This document shows positions 16,924 to 25,619 of a DNA stretch of 64,000 bases, in pieces (the first letter of the stretch is position 1; every line of letters begins with the position of its first letter). The DNA comes from Pseudoxanthomonas winnipegensis. GTDB taxonomy: Bacteria > Pseudomonadota > Gammaproteobacteria > Xanthomonadales > Xanthomonadaceae. Position numbers and translations under genes: made by a program. The stretch spans positions 62,001 through 126,000 of the forward strand of contig NZ_SHMH01000003.1 of assembly GCF_004283755.1 (NCBI RefSeq). The letters run 5' to 3'. The notes below the pieces were generated by a model. It did no database searches and had not been told where the DNA came from. It saw nothing but the letters and a program-made list of their open reading frames with translations.

Positions 16924-17397
16924 GGCGATGGCGGACCAGAGGGGTCGGCGATTATCGCATGGCCGTCCGGTTGGGCTTTGGACTACGGAAGAGGACTTCT
17001 TGCGATCTCGATCCACGGACGCAGGGGGGCGTGGCTTCGGAAGGGCAGCGGTCCGGCGGGCGGTGTCCGCTTGTCCCTCAATCAGGGCATCCTGCCCTGA
17101 TTCGGGCGCTCGGCTTCCTGCCTCGCTCGTCGCCGCCCCCGCCCGCCGGCCCGCTGCCTTGCTCGTCGCGCTACTCGATTCCGGGTCGAAGGAAGTCCTG
17201 ATCCATCTGTCGAAGTGCCCAACTCGGCTGGGGCTACCGAGAGCGGCCCACGGGGCCGCAGCGACAAGCCAGTGATGGATGGCTGATTTACCCGAGAACC
17301 CGCACCGAGTGGATCGAGGCGAGAGCGCGACGTGTGCGCTCGATACAGCAGGCAAGTCGCTGACAGGCCCGGTCCCTGGATGCTGGAGAAGGGCCAC
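16924..17397. other. Gene-free interval upstream of metG holding a dispersed repeat
   Basis: No convincing coding frame lies in these 474 bases between metG and the DUF2147 gene, both on the minus strand. Small open frames here have no start-site signal or recognisable family. The interval must contain the metG promoter, but no clear hexamer pair stands out. It contains the 68-bp dispersed repeat described separately at 17033-17100. Confidence 0.6.
17033..17100. repeat. 68-bp dispersed repeat, copy A
   Basis: This stretch aligns without gaps to 24655-24722, with 57 of 68 bases identical by hand count. The right end folds as a perfect hairpin, TCAGGGCA-TCC-TGCCCTGA (17082-17100). Both copies lie outside genes. 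Short open frames across it (ending in a ...QDALIEGQAD-like peptide on the minus strand) recur in both copies but look like by-products of the repeat. Confidence 0.8.
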
Positions 17398-17423
17398 AAA
17401 AAAGCCCGGCGCGAGGCCGGGCT
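17398..17423 (-). terminator. Rho-independent terminator of the DUF2147 gene
   Basis: Read on the minus strand, a perfect 8-bp stem (AGCCCGGC / GCCGGGCT) with a 5-base loop is followed by a run of six T. It starts about 30 bases after the stop codon at 17454. Confidence 0.9.
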
Positions 17424-17453
17424 GGTCGGGTGTTGGCGGAGGCGCGACTGGCG

Positions 17454-17894
17454 CTACTCGCGCAGCCAGGTCTGCGCGCGGCAGATGAAGGCGATGCAGC
17501 CGGAAACGTCCAGCTTCTTGCCGCCCGGCTGGAGCTCCATCTTGGACTTGTAGGTCTTGCCGTTGGCCGGGTCGAGGATGGTGCCGCCGGCCCACTCGTT
17601 GGCGCCGTCGGGCTTGAGGTCCCACAGGATGGTCATGCCCTTGATCGGCTTGTTCTTGCGCTCGCCCGAGCAGCCGTCGCAGACCGGGTTGGGGCCCTTG
17701 TCCGACTTGAGGATCTCCACGACCTTGCCGGTCAGGCTGCCGTTGGCCGCCTCGCTGATCTCGACGATGGATTTCACTTCGCCGGTCTTGTCGTCGATGG
17801 TCTTCCAGCGTCCCACCGCCCCGTCGGCCGCCATCGCGCTGGACGCGGCACCGGCCAGCACGGCCAGGGACAAAATCAGGATCGTCTTGTGCAT
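17454..17894 (-). CDS. DUF2147 family secreted protein
   Basis: A 146-residue exported protein. The signal peptide is MHKTILILSLAVLAGAASSAMA (cleavage about residue 22). The mature part matches DUF2147: VGRWKTIDDKTGEVKSIVEI at the start, GKVVEILK, then CDGCSGERKNKPIKGM and WAGGTILDPANGKTYKSKM, and a second cysteine pair CIAFIC. The family is periplasmic or outer-membrane associated and of unknown biochemical role. It forms a single-gene unit with its own terminator. Upstream, a 10-bp palindrome TGTTATAACA at 17939-17948 overlaps a likely -10 (TATAAC on the minus strand). Confidence 0.85.
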   Translation of the reverse strand: MHKTILILSLAVLAGAASSAMAADGAVGRWKTIDDKTGEVKSIVEISEAANGSLTGKVVEILKSDKGPNPVCDGCSGERKNKPIKGMTILWDLKPDGANEWAGGTILDPANGKTYKSKMELQPGGKKLDVSGCIAFICRAQTWLRE

Positions 17895-17938
17895 CGCTCC
17901 CCTCCCAGGGATGTTTTGGATATCGATTCCAGCTGCGT

Positions 17939-17948
17939 TGTTATAACA
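17939..17948. promoter_or_regulatory. TGTTATAACA palindrome at the likely promoter of the DUF2147 gene
   Basis: A perfect 10-base palindrome that contains a TATAAC -10-like hexamer on the minus strand, about 45 bases before the DUF2147 start. It lies in the 181-base gap shared with the divergent sulfotransferase gene. No matching -35 was found. Confidence 0.3.
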
Positions 17949-18075
17949 GCATTCGCTGCCGTATGGATGGACGCCGTTCGAGTGGCGGTAGCGGGTGAGA
18001 TGCTGACCTTGGCAAAGAGTCAAGCTCGCGTTCACTTCGGAAACTCAAATAGCGACAAGCCCACATGCGGAGGCA

Positions 18076-19728
18076 ATGCGTGATCGGCAAGACAAGGGGA
18101 CCATCCTGCATACTTTGAGCCCTGAGACAGAGGCACGGACCAGACCTACGTTGAAAGCTGATCAGATCGAGCAGCATTACGCCCAGGCGGTGGCGGCCCT
18201 GAACCACGGCGCGTGGCGTCAGGCCGCTCAGCTGGCTTCACAGTTGCTGCCTGTGGCGGCTTCTCATGCTGGCGTGCAGTTCGTGGCTGGGGTCGCTGCC
18301 CTTGGGTTGCGAGCGATGAAACCTGCTGTCGTGCACCTGAACGAAGCCGTGAAGCTAAATCCCTCGCGTGCTGACTATCGTGCGCAGCTGGCGCGCGCCT
18401 GGTGCAGCGCCGGCAATCTTCGCGCCGCCCATGAACAGGCCCGCGTGGCACTTGGATTACCGATTGAGGATGCGGTGTCTGCCAACACGCTCGGCGTGGT
18501 CCTGACCCAGACTAACGATCATCCGTCGGCGGTGACGGCGTTTGCGCGTGCAACCGCGCTCGCCCCAGTTAATGCGACCTACCGGTTCAATCATGCCACC
18601 TCGCTCACCTTCGTAGGTGCGCTCGATCGGGCTGAAGGAGAACTGGAGGCGTGCCTACGCCTACAGCCTCGTTACTGGAAAGCGCACCTGGCGCTGTCAC
18701 AGCACTGGACGCACGATGCGCAGTCCAACCATATCGCGCGCTTGCGCACACTACTTGCCACCCATGGCTCGGACGAAGACGCGGTCCTGCACCTCAATCT
18801 TGCCTTATCGCGTGAACTGGAGGATCTCGGCGAGTTCGAAGAGGCGCTATCACACCTGGTCGCCGGGAAATCGGTCGTCGCCCGCAGGCGCAATTATCGC
18901 TGGCAACGCGACGCAGCGCGCTTCCAGCAGCTCAGCGACGTGTTTTCCAGCATGCCGAGGGGGGGCAACGGGCACGGCAGCCAGGAGCCGATCTTCGTGG
19001 TGGGCATGCCGCGCTCGGGCACGACGCTGGTCGAGCGCATTCTTTCCTCGCACCCGCAGGTCCATTCGGCCGGAGAGCTCAACAATTTCCCCATTGAAGT
19101 GCGGCGCAGTTGCGCGGTACACAGTCCGTCGCTGCTGGACGAGCAGGTGATCGCCAGCTCCGAGCGCATCGATTGGCGTGCGCTGGGACAACGGTACATC
19201 GACTCCACGCGCCCCGGAACCGGACTTACGCCGCGGTTTGTGGACAAGCTGCCGCACAACTTCCTCTATATCGGGCACATCTTCCATGCCCTGCCAAATG
19301 CTCGGATCGTGTGCTTAGAACGCGATCCCATGGACACCTGCTTGGGAAATTTTAGGCAGCTGTTCGCGACTGATTCTGAGCAGTACGACTACTCGTTCGA
19401 TCTGCTCGATACCGGTCATTACGTCTTGCTGTTCCAGGCATTGATGGAGCGCTGGCATTCGCAGTTCCCGGGCAGAATCCATCGGGTGCGCTACGAGGCG
19501 TTAGTAGCGGACCAAGAAGCCACGACCCGGGCGCTTTTGGAGTTCTGCGGCCTGCCGTGGGATACACGGTGCTTGGCGTTTCATGACAATCCCGCGGCCA
19601 GCGCCACCGCGAGCGCCGTGCAGGTCCGACAGCCGCTGCATGCTGGTTTTCAGGGGCGTTGGCGTCGATACGGCGACGCGCTCGCGCCGCTACAGGCGCT
19701 GCTGGATGAGGCGCGCCAAGGGTACTGA
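18076..19728 (+). CDS. TPR-containing sulfotransferase
   Basis: A 550-residue cytoplasmic protein joining N-terminal tetratricopeptide repeats (about residues 30-240) to a C-terminal sulfotransferase domain (about 300-545). The PAPS 5'-phosphosulfate loop is GMPRSGTTLVERIL near residues 310-323, the 3'-phosphate site is RIVCLERDPMDTC near 409, and KLPHNFLYIGHIF carries a likely catalytic-region histidine. Such proteins transfer sulfate from PAPS to an unknown acceptor. The ATG at 18076 has GGAGG only two bases upstream, so an in-frame TTG at 18151 (MKADQIEQHY) is possible. Base composition is visibly less GC-rich than its neighbours. It converges on the TonB-dependent receptor gene. Confidence 0.85.
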   Translation: MRDRQDKGTILHTLSPETEARTRPTLKADQIEQHYAQAVAALNHGAWRQAAQLASQLLPVAASHAGVQFVAGVAALGLRAMKPAVVHLNEAVKLNPSRADYRAQLARAWCSAGNLRAAHEQARVALGLPIEDAVSANTLGVVLTQTNDHPSAVTAFARATALAPVNATYRFNHATSLTFVGALDRAEGELEACLRLQPRYWKAHLALSQHWTHDAQSNHIARLRTLLATHGSDEDAVLHLNLALSRELEDLGEFEEALSHLVAGKSVVARRRNYRWQRDAARFQQLSDVFSSMPRGGNGHGSQEPIFVVGMPRSGTTLVERILSSHPQVHSAGELNNFPIEVRRSCAVHSPSLLDEQVIASSERIDWRALGQRYIDSTRPGTGLTPRFVDKLPHNFLYIGHIFHALPNARIVCLERDPMDTCLGNFRQLFATDSEQYDYSFDLLDTGHYVLLFQALMERWHSQFPGRIHRVRYEALVADQEATTRALLEFCGLPWDTRCLAFHDNPAASATASAVQVRQPLHAGFQGRWRRYGDALAPLQALLDEARQGY

Positions 19729-19758
19729 CGCAACAAGCCTTGAAAACCTGTCCACGCT

Positions 19759-19777
19759 CTTGCCGGATGCTGGCAAG
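19759..19777. terminator. Weak hairpin after the sulfotransferase gene
   Basis: CTTGCC and GGCAAG (6-bp arms, 7-base loop) lie 30 bases after the stop. No T-run follows, so termination here is uncertain. Confidence 0.25.
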
Positions 19778-19855
19778 CGCATGTCCAGAGGGTGGTACCC
19801 GAGTGCCATGGCTACCTAACTCGCCTCACCCCAGGTCGCTTCGCCGCTGTTGGGC

Positions 19856-19891
19856 AAAAAAAATCCGATGCCAGAGGCCTAGCATCGGATT
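19856..19891 (-). terminator. Rho-independent terminator of the TonB-dependent receptor gene
   Basis: On the minus strand a perfect 10-bp stem (AATCCGATGC / GCATCGGATT, 19862-19871 with 19882-19891) with a 10-base loop is followed by at least eight T. It lies about 75 bases beyond the receptor stop codon. Confidence 0.92.
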
Positions 19892-19966
19892 CTGCATGGA
19901 CCGCCTGCTTAAGTGAATAGCGTGATCACCATAGCAGGACTTTTCTTGGTCCGATGGCGAGGGTGC

Positions 19967-22819
19967 TTACTTGCCAAAGTCGTACTTGATTTCTGCGTAG
20001 ACCGCACGGCCCAGCGCGCTGTACAGATAGTTGTTATAGGGCGTGGTCGCGGTACCCGGGTAGCTATGCGCCTGCGAGTCGGGCAGCTTGTTGCCGATGT
20101 TGCTGGCCATCAGCGACAAGCTCAGGTTGTCCATTGCCCGATAGCTGACGCCCAGGTTGAACGTGGTCCAAGTGCCCCACTTGCCTGCTTTGGCTCCGCT
20201 GCTAGCGTTGACATAGTCGTAGGACTTGCCGAAATAGGCGAGGTAGTTGGGCGTGCTGCCTAGCATGTTGGCATACAGGGTGGTGGTCCACTTATCGATC
20301 GACCAACCAATCGAGGCGTCGGCCTTCCACTTCGGACCTGCGTCATACACCCAGTTGGCATCTGGCGTGTTGATCAAGTCGATGTAGGACTGGGTCGGGT
20401 CGGTTTGAATTTCGTGCTTGCGCTTCGCCGTGTAGTTGGCATTAAAGTTGAGAACGCCAGCATTCCCGATGTCCAGCTGGTACTGGCCATTGACCATGAT
20501 CAGCTCAAGCTTCTGACGGGCGATATTCACCTTCGGCGTGAAAACCTGGCGCAACTGACCTGTGGTCGGATCTCGCTGGACCCAGGCGGCCACATTGTCG
20601 CAGCTGGTGAAACCGGGGCCCGCCTGGCCCAGACGGCAGTAATACTCCTGCAGCAGGATCTGGTCGCCGTCCAGCTGATTGACCTCATCCTTGATATCCC
20701 AGGCCAGGTAGTCGGCGCTAAAGGACATGCCTTTCAACGGCGCCCAGACGATACCTGCGCTCCAGGTATTGGCCTTGATCGGTTGCAGTTCGGTGTTTCC
20801 GGCCTGCGTGCCGTAATACTGCTGGCTGTTGTAGGGGCAGGCCGTGGTGTTGTCGGGCGCGAAGCCCGCCTGCCCGCACCTGTAGTAGTCGGTGTCGGAA
20901 GTATAGTACCCGCTCAGGCCCTGGAACAGATCGGACAGGGTGGGCGCCTTGAACGCAGTTCCGTACTTGCCGCGGACCAGAAGACTCTCGACGGGGCGGA
21001 ATTCCAGGCCTGCGCTCCAGGTGGGCTTGTCGACCTTGTTACCGTATGCGTCAAAGGCGTCATAGCGGCTGGAAAGGGTCGCCGTGAGCATCTTGAACAC
21101 CGGCAGACGCAGCTCGGCCATGCCCGCATACTTGGTACGGTGCCCCGAGCCGCCGACGTCGGTCTGGCCCCAGATCGCGCCGTCCATGATGCCCGGGATT
21201 GGCGTGTAGTCCCAGCCCTCGTTGCCTGCCTCGAGCGCGACGGCTAGGCCCGCCTGGCCACCCGGCAGCGAGAACAGATCGCTGTTGGTTAGCTGGACGC
21301 GGAACAGGTCGTCCCAGGTTTTGGCCTTGGCTGTGCCATAGCCCGTGAAGCTGGCAAAATCCTGTGGCGTCATCTGCGTGTAGAACGCGTCGTAATCCGG
21401 GCGGAACGTCGGGTAGTTGCCCGTATAGGGGTCCGGGCCAAGATCCGGACCTAGGACGTTCTGCTCGAAGTAGGCGTTAATTGGATCAGCAAAGCGCACG
21501 AAGCTGCGAGCAGCCAGCCGGCTCTCGTTACGCGTGAACGCTGCGGTATAGTCCCACGCTTCGCCGAAACTGCCGTTGATCCCCAGCGTAACAGTGTAAT
21601 TCTTCGTCGTGTCCTTACTCAGGATGTCCTTGTAGCCCATGCCGCCGATGTCTTCCGGCGAGAAGGCACGCTGCAGGTTGAGTAGCGAGTCGTAGTCCGG
21701 ATCGTAGTAGTAGCCATACTTGGCACCAGTACCCCACCACATGTAGTTGCTGCCAGAGTTGAACTCGGCCGCCTCATGGCTTCCCAGGACCTCAACGAAG
21801 AGCTGGTTGTTGTCGTTGAGGTCGAAGGTGGTGCGGTTGTAGAGCAGTGCACTTTCCTTGCCATTACGGATAGTGCGATAGCCCGGGCTTCGGAAGGAGC
21901 CGCAGTACTGTCCTGAACCGGGGCGGTTACGAAGGCCCTCGGTGCCACCGAACTGTCCCGTCACGTTGGAGCAGTCGATCCCGTCCGGAAGCAGGTAGCC
22001 GAAATTGTCAAAGCCATCGTTGCCGATATTCTGGTAGCCGTAGATCAGATAGTCGCGCGAGGCGACCGGCGCAGTGTAGCCGTGCTCGTTGACCGAGTCG
22101 GTGATGGCTCGCTGGTAGCCCCACACCGGCGCGCGCTTTTCATACTGCACCGAGGTGATCGCATTGATGCGGCCTTCGTTAGCGCTGAAGCCATTGGTGA
22201 AAGAGAAGCGCACGCTGTTGCCGCCGCCTTCGCTATAGCTGCCGCCGCGCACGCGCAGCGTGTTGCCTTCATAGTTCTTCTTTAGGATGAAATTGACCAC
22301 GCCAGCCAGCGCGTCCGAGCCGTACAACGACGATGAGCCACCGGGCAAGATCTCGATCCGTTCTACAGCGTCAATCGGGATGCCGCTGATGCTGTTAAAA
22401 GTGTCGCTGCCGTTGTAGAGGGCCGGATAGTTCGCCATCGGTCGGCCATTGATGAGGTACTTGGTGTACCCCGGCTTGAGACCGAACATGCTGACTGTTT
22501 CCGCACCCTGGGTGAACGAAGCGGATGTCTCGCCGCCCTGTACACCACCACTGGCAATGCTGCTGGCCTGTAGAACTTCCGAAACGCTGTTGAAGCCACG
22601 CGCCTGAATGTCATCGGCGGTGATGGTCACCACAGGAGATACAGTCTCGAGTTCCGTCTGTGGGATTAGAGAGCCGGTCACGGTGACCTTGTCCAGCGTG
22701 GTGGCTTTCTGTCCAGCAGTGGGCGCGGCGTCCTGCGCGAACGCTGCGACGGCGGGCGTCAGCAGTGCGGCGAAGACGGCTGCGGCCAAGTGGTTGCGCT
22801 TAAGTGGCTTGCAATTCAT
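19967..22819 (-). CDS. TonB-dependent outer-membrane receptor
   Basis: A 950-residue receptor for active uptake across the outer membrane, energised by TonB. The start MNCKPLKRNHLAAAVFAALL gives a signal peptide ending AFA. Then comes a TonB-box-like region (KVTVTGS), the plug domain (about residues 45-160: SPVVTITADDIQARGFNSVSEVL and VERIEILPGGSSSLYGSDALAGVVN), and a long beta-barrel rich in Tyr, Asn and Gly. It ends ...YAEIKYDFGK. The ligand is unknown; this subtype in xanthomonads is often called an oar-like or carbohydrate/peptide receptor. Base composition is lower in GC than flanking genes. An upstream ATG at 22873 exists but would spoil the signal peptide. Confidence 0.92.
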   Translation of the reverse strand: MNCKPLKRNHLAAAVFAALLTPAVAAFAQDAAPTAGQKATTLDKVTVTGSLIPQTELETVSPVVTITADDIQARGFNSVSEVLQASSIASGGVQGGETSASFTQGAETVSMFGLKPGYTKYLINGRPMANYPALYNGSDTFNSISGIPIDAVERIEILPGGSSSLYGSDALAGVVNFILKKNYEGNTLRVRGGSYSEGGGNSVRFSFTNGFSANEGRINAITSVQYEKRAPVWGYQRAITDSVNEHGYTAPVASRDYLIYGYQNIGNDGFDNFGYLLPDGIDCSNVTGQFGGTEGLRNRPGSGQYCGSFRSPGYRTIRNGKESALLYNRTTFDLNDNNQLFVEVLGSHEAAEFNSGSNYMWWGTGAKYGYYYDPDYDSLLNLQRAFSPEDIGGMGYKDILSKDTTKNYTVTLGINGSFGEAWDYTAAFTRNESRLAARSFVRFADPINAYFEQNVLGPDLGPDPYTGNYPTFRPDYDAFYTQMTPQDFASFTGYGTAKAKTWDDLFRVQLTNSDLFSLPGGQAGLAVALEAGNEGWDYTPIPGIMDGAIWGQTDVGGSGHRTKYAGMAELRLPVFKMLTATLSSRYDAFDAYGNKVDKPTWSAGLEFRPVESLLVRGKYGTAFKAPTLSDLFQGLSGYYTSDTDYYRCGQAGFAPDNTTACPYNSQQYYGTQAGNTELQPIKANTWSAGIVWAPLKGMSFSADYLAWDIKDEVNQLDGDQILLQEYYCRLGQAGPGFTSCDNVAAWVQRDPTTGQLRQVFTPKVNIARQKLELIMVNGQYQLDIGNAGVLNFNANYTAKRKHEIQTDPTQSYIDLINTPDANWVYDAGPKWKADASIGWSIDKWTTTLYANMLGSTPNYLAYFGKSYDYVNASSGAKAGKWGTWTTFNLGVSYRAMDNLSLSLMASNIGNKLPDSQAHSYPGTATTPYNNYLYSALGRAVYAEIKYDFGK

Positions 22820-23060
22820 GTAATGAAATCCCCGAAGAATGCTCGGCGTGCTGGTGGTGGCCTTCCTGGCCATGCAACGCGAGATGAACAGATGTCCTTC
22901 AAACGAGAACTTAACACGCCAAAAGGCGGCTTGTGACGTCTTGTGTTGCGATATGTCGTGACGAAATGATCACGAGACGCGAAAATCTAAGCAGTTTGAC
23001 GTTTTTTCGTCACTGAAGCCTGATTTCGACCTCATGGCGGCGGTACGAGAGAATGCGTGC
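22820..23060. promoter_or_regulatory. Divergent control region between the TonB receptor and mrp, with several inverted repeats
   Basis: This 241-base AT-richer gap must hold the promoters of both genes. It contains three small inverted repeats: CGCC-AAAA-GGCG (22917-22928), CGTGA-CGAAATGA-TCACG (22958-22975) and TGACG-TTTTTT-CGTCA (22998-23013). They are possible operators or, for the last, a folding element. No clear -35/-10 pair was identified. Confidence 0.4.
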
Positions 23061-23900
23061 ATGACCATTCCCGCACATCGGCCCCAGGGCGGCCTGCAGC
23101 CCCATCCCCGCGTCCGCAACGTCATCGCCGTGGCTTCCGGCAAGGGCGGGGTGGGCAAGTCGACTACGGCGGTGAACCTGGCGCTGGCCCTGGCGGCCGG
23201 TGGGGCCAAGGTGGGCGTGCTGGACGCGGACATCTACGGGCCGAGCGTGCCGGCGATGCTGGGGCTGTCGGGCCGGCCGGAGAGTCCGGACAACAAGTCG
23301 ATCGAGCCGATGCGCGCGTTCGGCCTGGAGGCGATGTCGATCGGGTTGCTGATCGAGGCCGACACGCCGATGGTGTGGCGCGGGCCGATGGCCACCGGGG
23401 CGCTGACCCAGTTGTTCAACGACACGCTCTGGGGCGACCTGGACTACCTGCTGGTCGACCTGCCGCCGGGGACGGGCGATATCCAGCTCACGCTGTCGCA
23501 GAAGATCCCGGTCGCCGGCGCGGTGATCGTGACCACGCCGCAGGACATCGCCACGCTGGACGCGCGCAAGGCGCTGAAGATGTTCGAGAAGGTCGAGATC
23601 GCCGTGCTCGGTGTCGTGGAGAACATGGCCCAGCACGTGTGCAGCCAGTGCGGCCACGTCGAGCATCTGTTCGGCCAGGGGGGCGGTGCGGCGATGGCGG
23701 CGCACTATGGCGTGCCGCTGCTGGGCTCCCTGCCGCTGGACGTGCGCATCCGGGAGCAGGGCGATCTGGGCACGCCAGTGGTGGCGGCGGCACCGGACTC
23801 GCCGGTGGCCCAGGCATACCGCCAGGTGGCCGAGGCGCTGGTGGCGGCGCTGGACCAGCGTCCGCGCGCCAGCATGTCCATCGCCTCCTCGCTGGTCTAA
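23061..23900 (+). CDS. mrp: Mrp/NBP35 iron-sulfur cluster carrier ATPase
   Basis: A 279-residue P-loop ATPase (ApbC) that carries 4Fe-4S clusters to target proteins. The deviant Walker A motif [10 protein letters not shown] lies at about residues 27-36. [14 protein letters not shown] and VDLPPGTGD follow, and the conserved CxxC for cluster binding is CSQC near 194-197. The N-terminal MIP18-like domain found in longer Mrp proteins is absent. The ATG at 23061 gives MTIPAHRPQ; a further ATG at 23034 is in frame but lacks support. dcd follows after 64 bases with its own likely promoter. Confidence 0.93.
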   Translation: MTIPAHRPQGGLQPHPRVRNVIAVASGKGGVGKSTTAVNLALALAAGGAKVGVLDADIYGPSVPAMLGLSGRPESPDNKSIEPMRAFGLEAMSIGLLIEADTPMVWRGPMATGALTQLFNDTLWGDLDYLLVDLPPGTGDIQLTLSQKIPVAGAVIVTTPQDIATLDARKALKMFEKVEIAVLGVVENMAQHVCSQCGHVEHLFGQGGGAAMAAHYGVPLLGSLPLDVRIREQGDLGTPVVAAAPDSPVAQAYRQVAEALVAALDQRPRASMSIASSLV

Positions 23901-23919
23901 CAGCATCCCGCCGCTGGCC

Positions 23920-23925
23920 TACAAT
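23920..23925 (+). promoter_or_regulatory. Likely -10 element of dcd
   Basis: TACAAT lies 40 bases before the dcd ATG, in the gap after mrp. A start of transcription near 23932 would give a leader of about 33 bases. No strong -35 was seen. Confidence 0.4.
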
Positions 23926-23964
23926 GCGGCCTCCCGCACGCCGCCCTTCAGGAACACGCCCCGC

Positions 23965-24540
<576 letters not shown>

Positions 24541-24586
24541 GGCCGGTGGGCCGGTCTTGTCCGGCCGTCATCAGGGCACGACGAGA

Positions 24587-24613
24587 AGCCGCACCCGGGG
24601 TGCGGCTTTTTTT
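24587..24613 (+). terminator. Rho-independent terminator of dcd
   Basis: AGCCGCAC and GTGCGGCT form an 8-bp stem (longer if the C/G loop pairs) followed directly by seven T on the plus strand. Confidence 0.93.
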
Positions 24614-24654
24614 GGATCTTCTCGCCGCCAAGGGGGTGGCTGCGCCTACACTCC

Positions 24655-24722
24655 GGCTTCGGCAGGGTAACGGTTCGGTGGGCGGCGTCCGCTTTTCCCT
24701 CGATCAGGGCGTCCTGCCTTGC
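24655..24722. repeat. 68-bp dispersed repeat, copy B
   Basis: Aligns gap-free with 17033-17100, 57 of 68 bases identical. Here it sits between the convergent dcd and LiaI-like genes. The terminal hairpin (CAGGGC ... GCCTTG) is less perfect than in copy A. Confidence 0.8.
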
Positions 24723-24781
24723 CACTGGGCCGCCGGACCGCCGCCTCGCGCGTCATGCCCAGGCGCTCCGGCGAAGTGGCG

Positions 24782-24976
24782 TCAGGAAACGTCGCGGCAT
24801 CGCGCCTGCTGGCCGCTGGCGCGGCGCAGCAGCAGGTTGATGCCGCCCAGGATCAGCAGCAGCGGCCACCAGGTGGCGATGAGCTCGCGCACGTCCAAGC
24901 CCGGGAAGCCGAGGTTGTCCAGCAGGAACAGCGTGCCCAGCACGATCAGGATCAGGGCGGGGATCAGGTGGCGCAT
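24782..24976 (-). CDS. Small LiaI/LiaF-like membrane protein
   Basis: A 64-residue protein with two hydrophobic segments separated by a short loop: residues about 4-20 (LIPALILIVLGTLFLLDN) and about 34-50 (TWWPLLLILGGINLLL). The motif DNLG between them and the WWPLLLIxxG segment are typical of the LiaI-LiaF-like transmembrane domain found in envelope-stress proteins. It lacks the soluble C-terminal LiaF part. The function is unknown. It is transcribed toward dcd and separated from it by the dispersed repeat. Confidence 0.75.
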   Translation of the reverse strand: MRHLIPALILIVLGTLFLLDNLGFPGLDVRELIATWWPLLLILGGINLLLRRASGQQARCRDVS

Positions 24977-25202
24977 GGTGGGGCATCCGTTCGGAGGGTG
25001 AGGCCATCGTGCGCCTGCGGCCGCGCCGGATCAGGTGCCACAAGTCAACTTCTGTAGCGCCAGAAGGCACTCGGTATCTAGCACTCCTCGCCTGAGCTGA
25101 GTCCGGCGCGGCCCCAAGCCATTAGCGTGGCAATCAAGATCGCTGGGCGCCATATGTGTTTCATGCTTTCAGCATTAGGCCCGATTTATCACTGCAAAAC
25201 GA

Positions 25203-25619
25203 TCAGCCCAGCAGCGTGCGCCAGTACGCGATGCGCGCCTGCAGTGCGTCGGGCGCGTGGCGCTGGGCGGGGCCGCTGCCCCAGACCGGGCCGGGCCAGG
25301 CGGCGTCGCCTTCGTGACGGCCGACCAGGTGCACGTGCAGCTGGCGCACGATATTGCCCAGCGCGCCGATATTGAGTTTGGTCACGCCCGGCTCGGCGCG
25401 CACGCAGGCGCCGGCGCGGTTGACTTCGGCCAGGAGCAGGCGTTGCTGCCCGCCGTCCAGTTCGATCCATTCGCTGGCGCCGGCGACGCGCGGCACCAGC
25501 AGCAGCCAGGGGAAGCGCGTGTCGTCCATCAGGCGCACCTGCGAGAGCGGGCCGTCGGCGATAAAGGCGCTGTCGGCCGCAAGACGCGGGTCCAGCGCGA
25601 ACGCAGGCGTCGCGCTCAA
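25203..25619 (-). CDS. HIT domain protein
   Basis: A 138-residue histidine-triad-like nucleotide-binding protein. The core motif is QLHVHLVGRHEGDAAWP near residues 93-109. The third histidine of the classical HxHxH triad is replaced by valine, as in a bacterial subgroup whose substrate is unknown. The segment FPWLLLVPR near residue 37 is also typical of the subgroup. The start codon overlaps the stop of the dienelactone hydrolase gene (ATGA at 25616-25619), so the two are translationally coupled. Confidence 0.85.
   Translation of the reverse strand: MSATPAFALDPRLAADSAFIADGPLSQVRLMDDTRFPWLLLVPRVAGASEWIELDGGQQRLLLAEVNRAGACVRAEPGVTKLNIGALGNIVRQLHVHLVGRHEGDAAWPGPVWGSGPAQRHAPDALQARIAYWRTLLG

Noticed and set aside
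17100-17397. Small coding frames in the metG upstream gap and around 24500-24720
   Set aside because: They overlap copies of the dispersed repeat, lack ribosome-binding sites and show no family features.
18076-19728. RaxST-type tyrosylprotein sulfotransferase
   Set aside because: RaxST lacks the long N-terminal TPR region, and no raxX-like peptide or raxA/raxB exporter genes are nearby.
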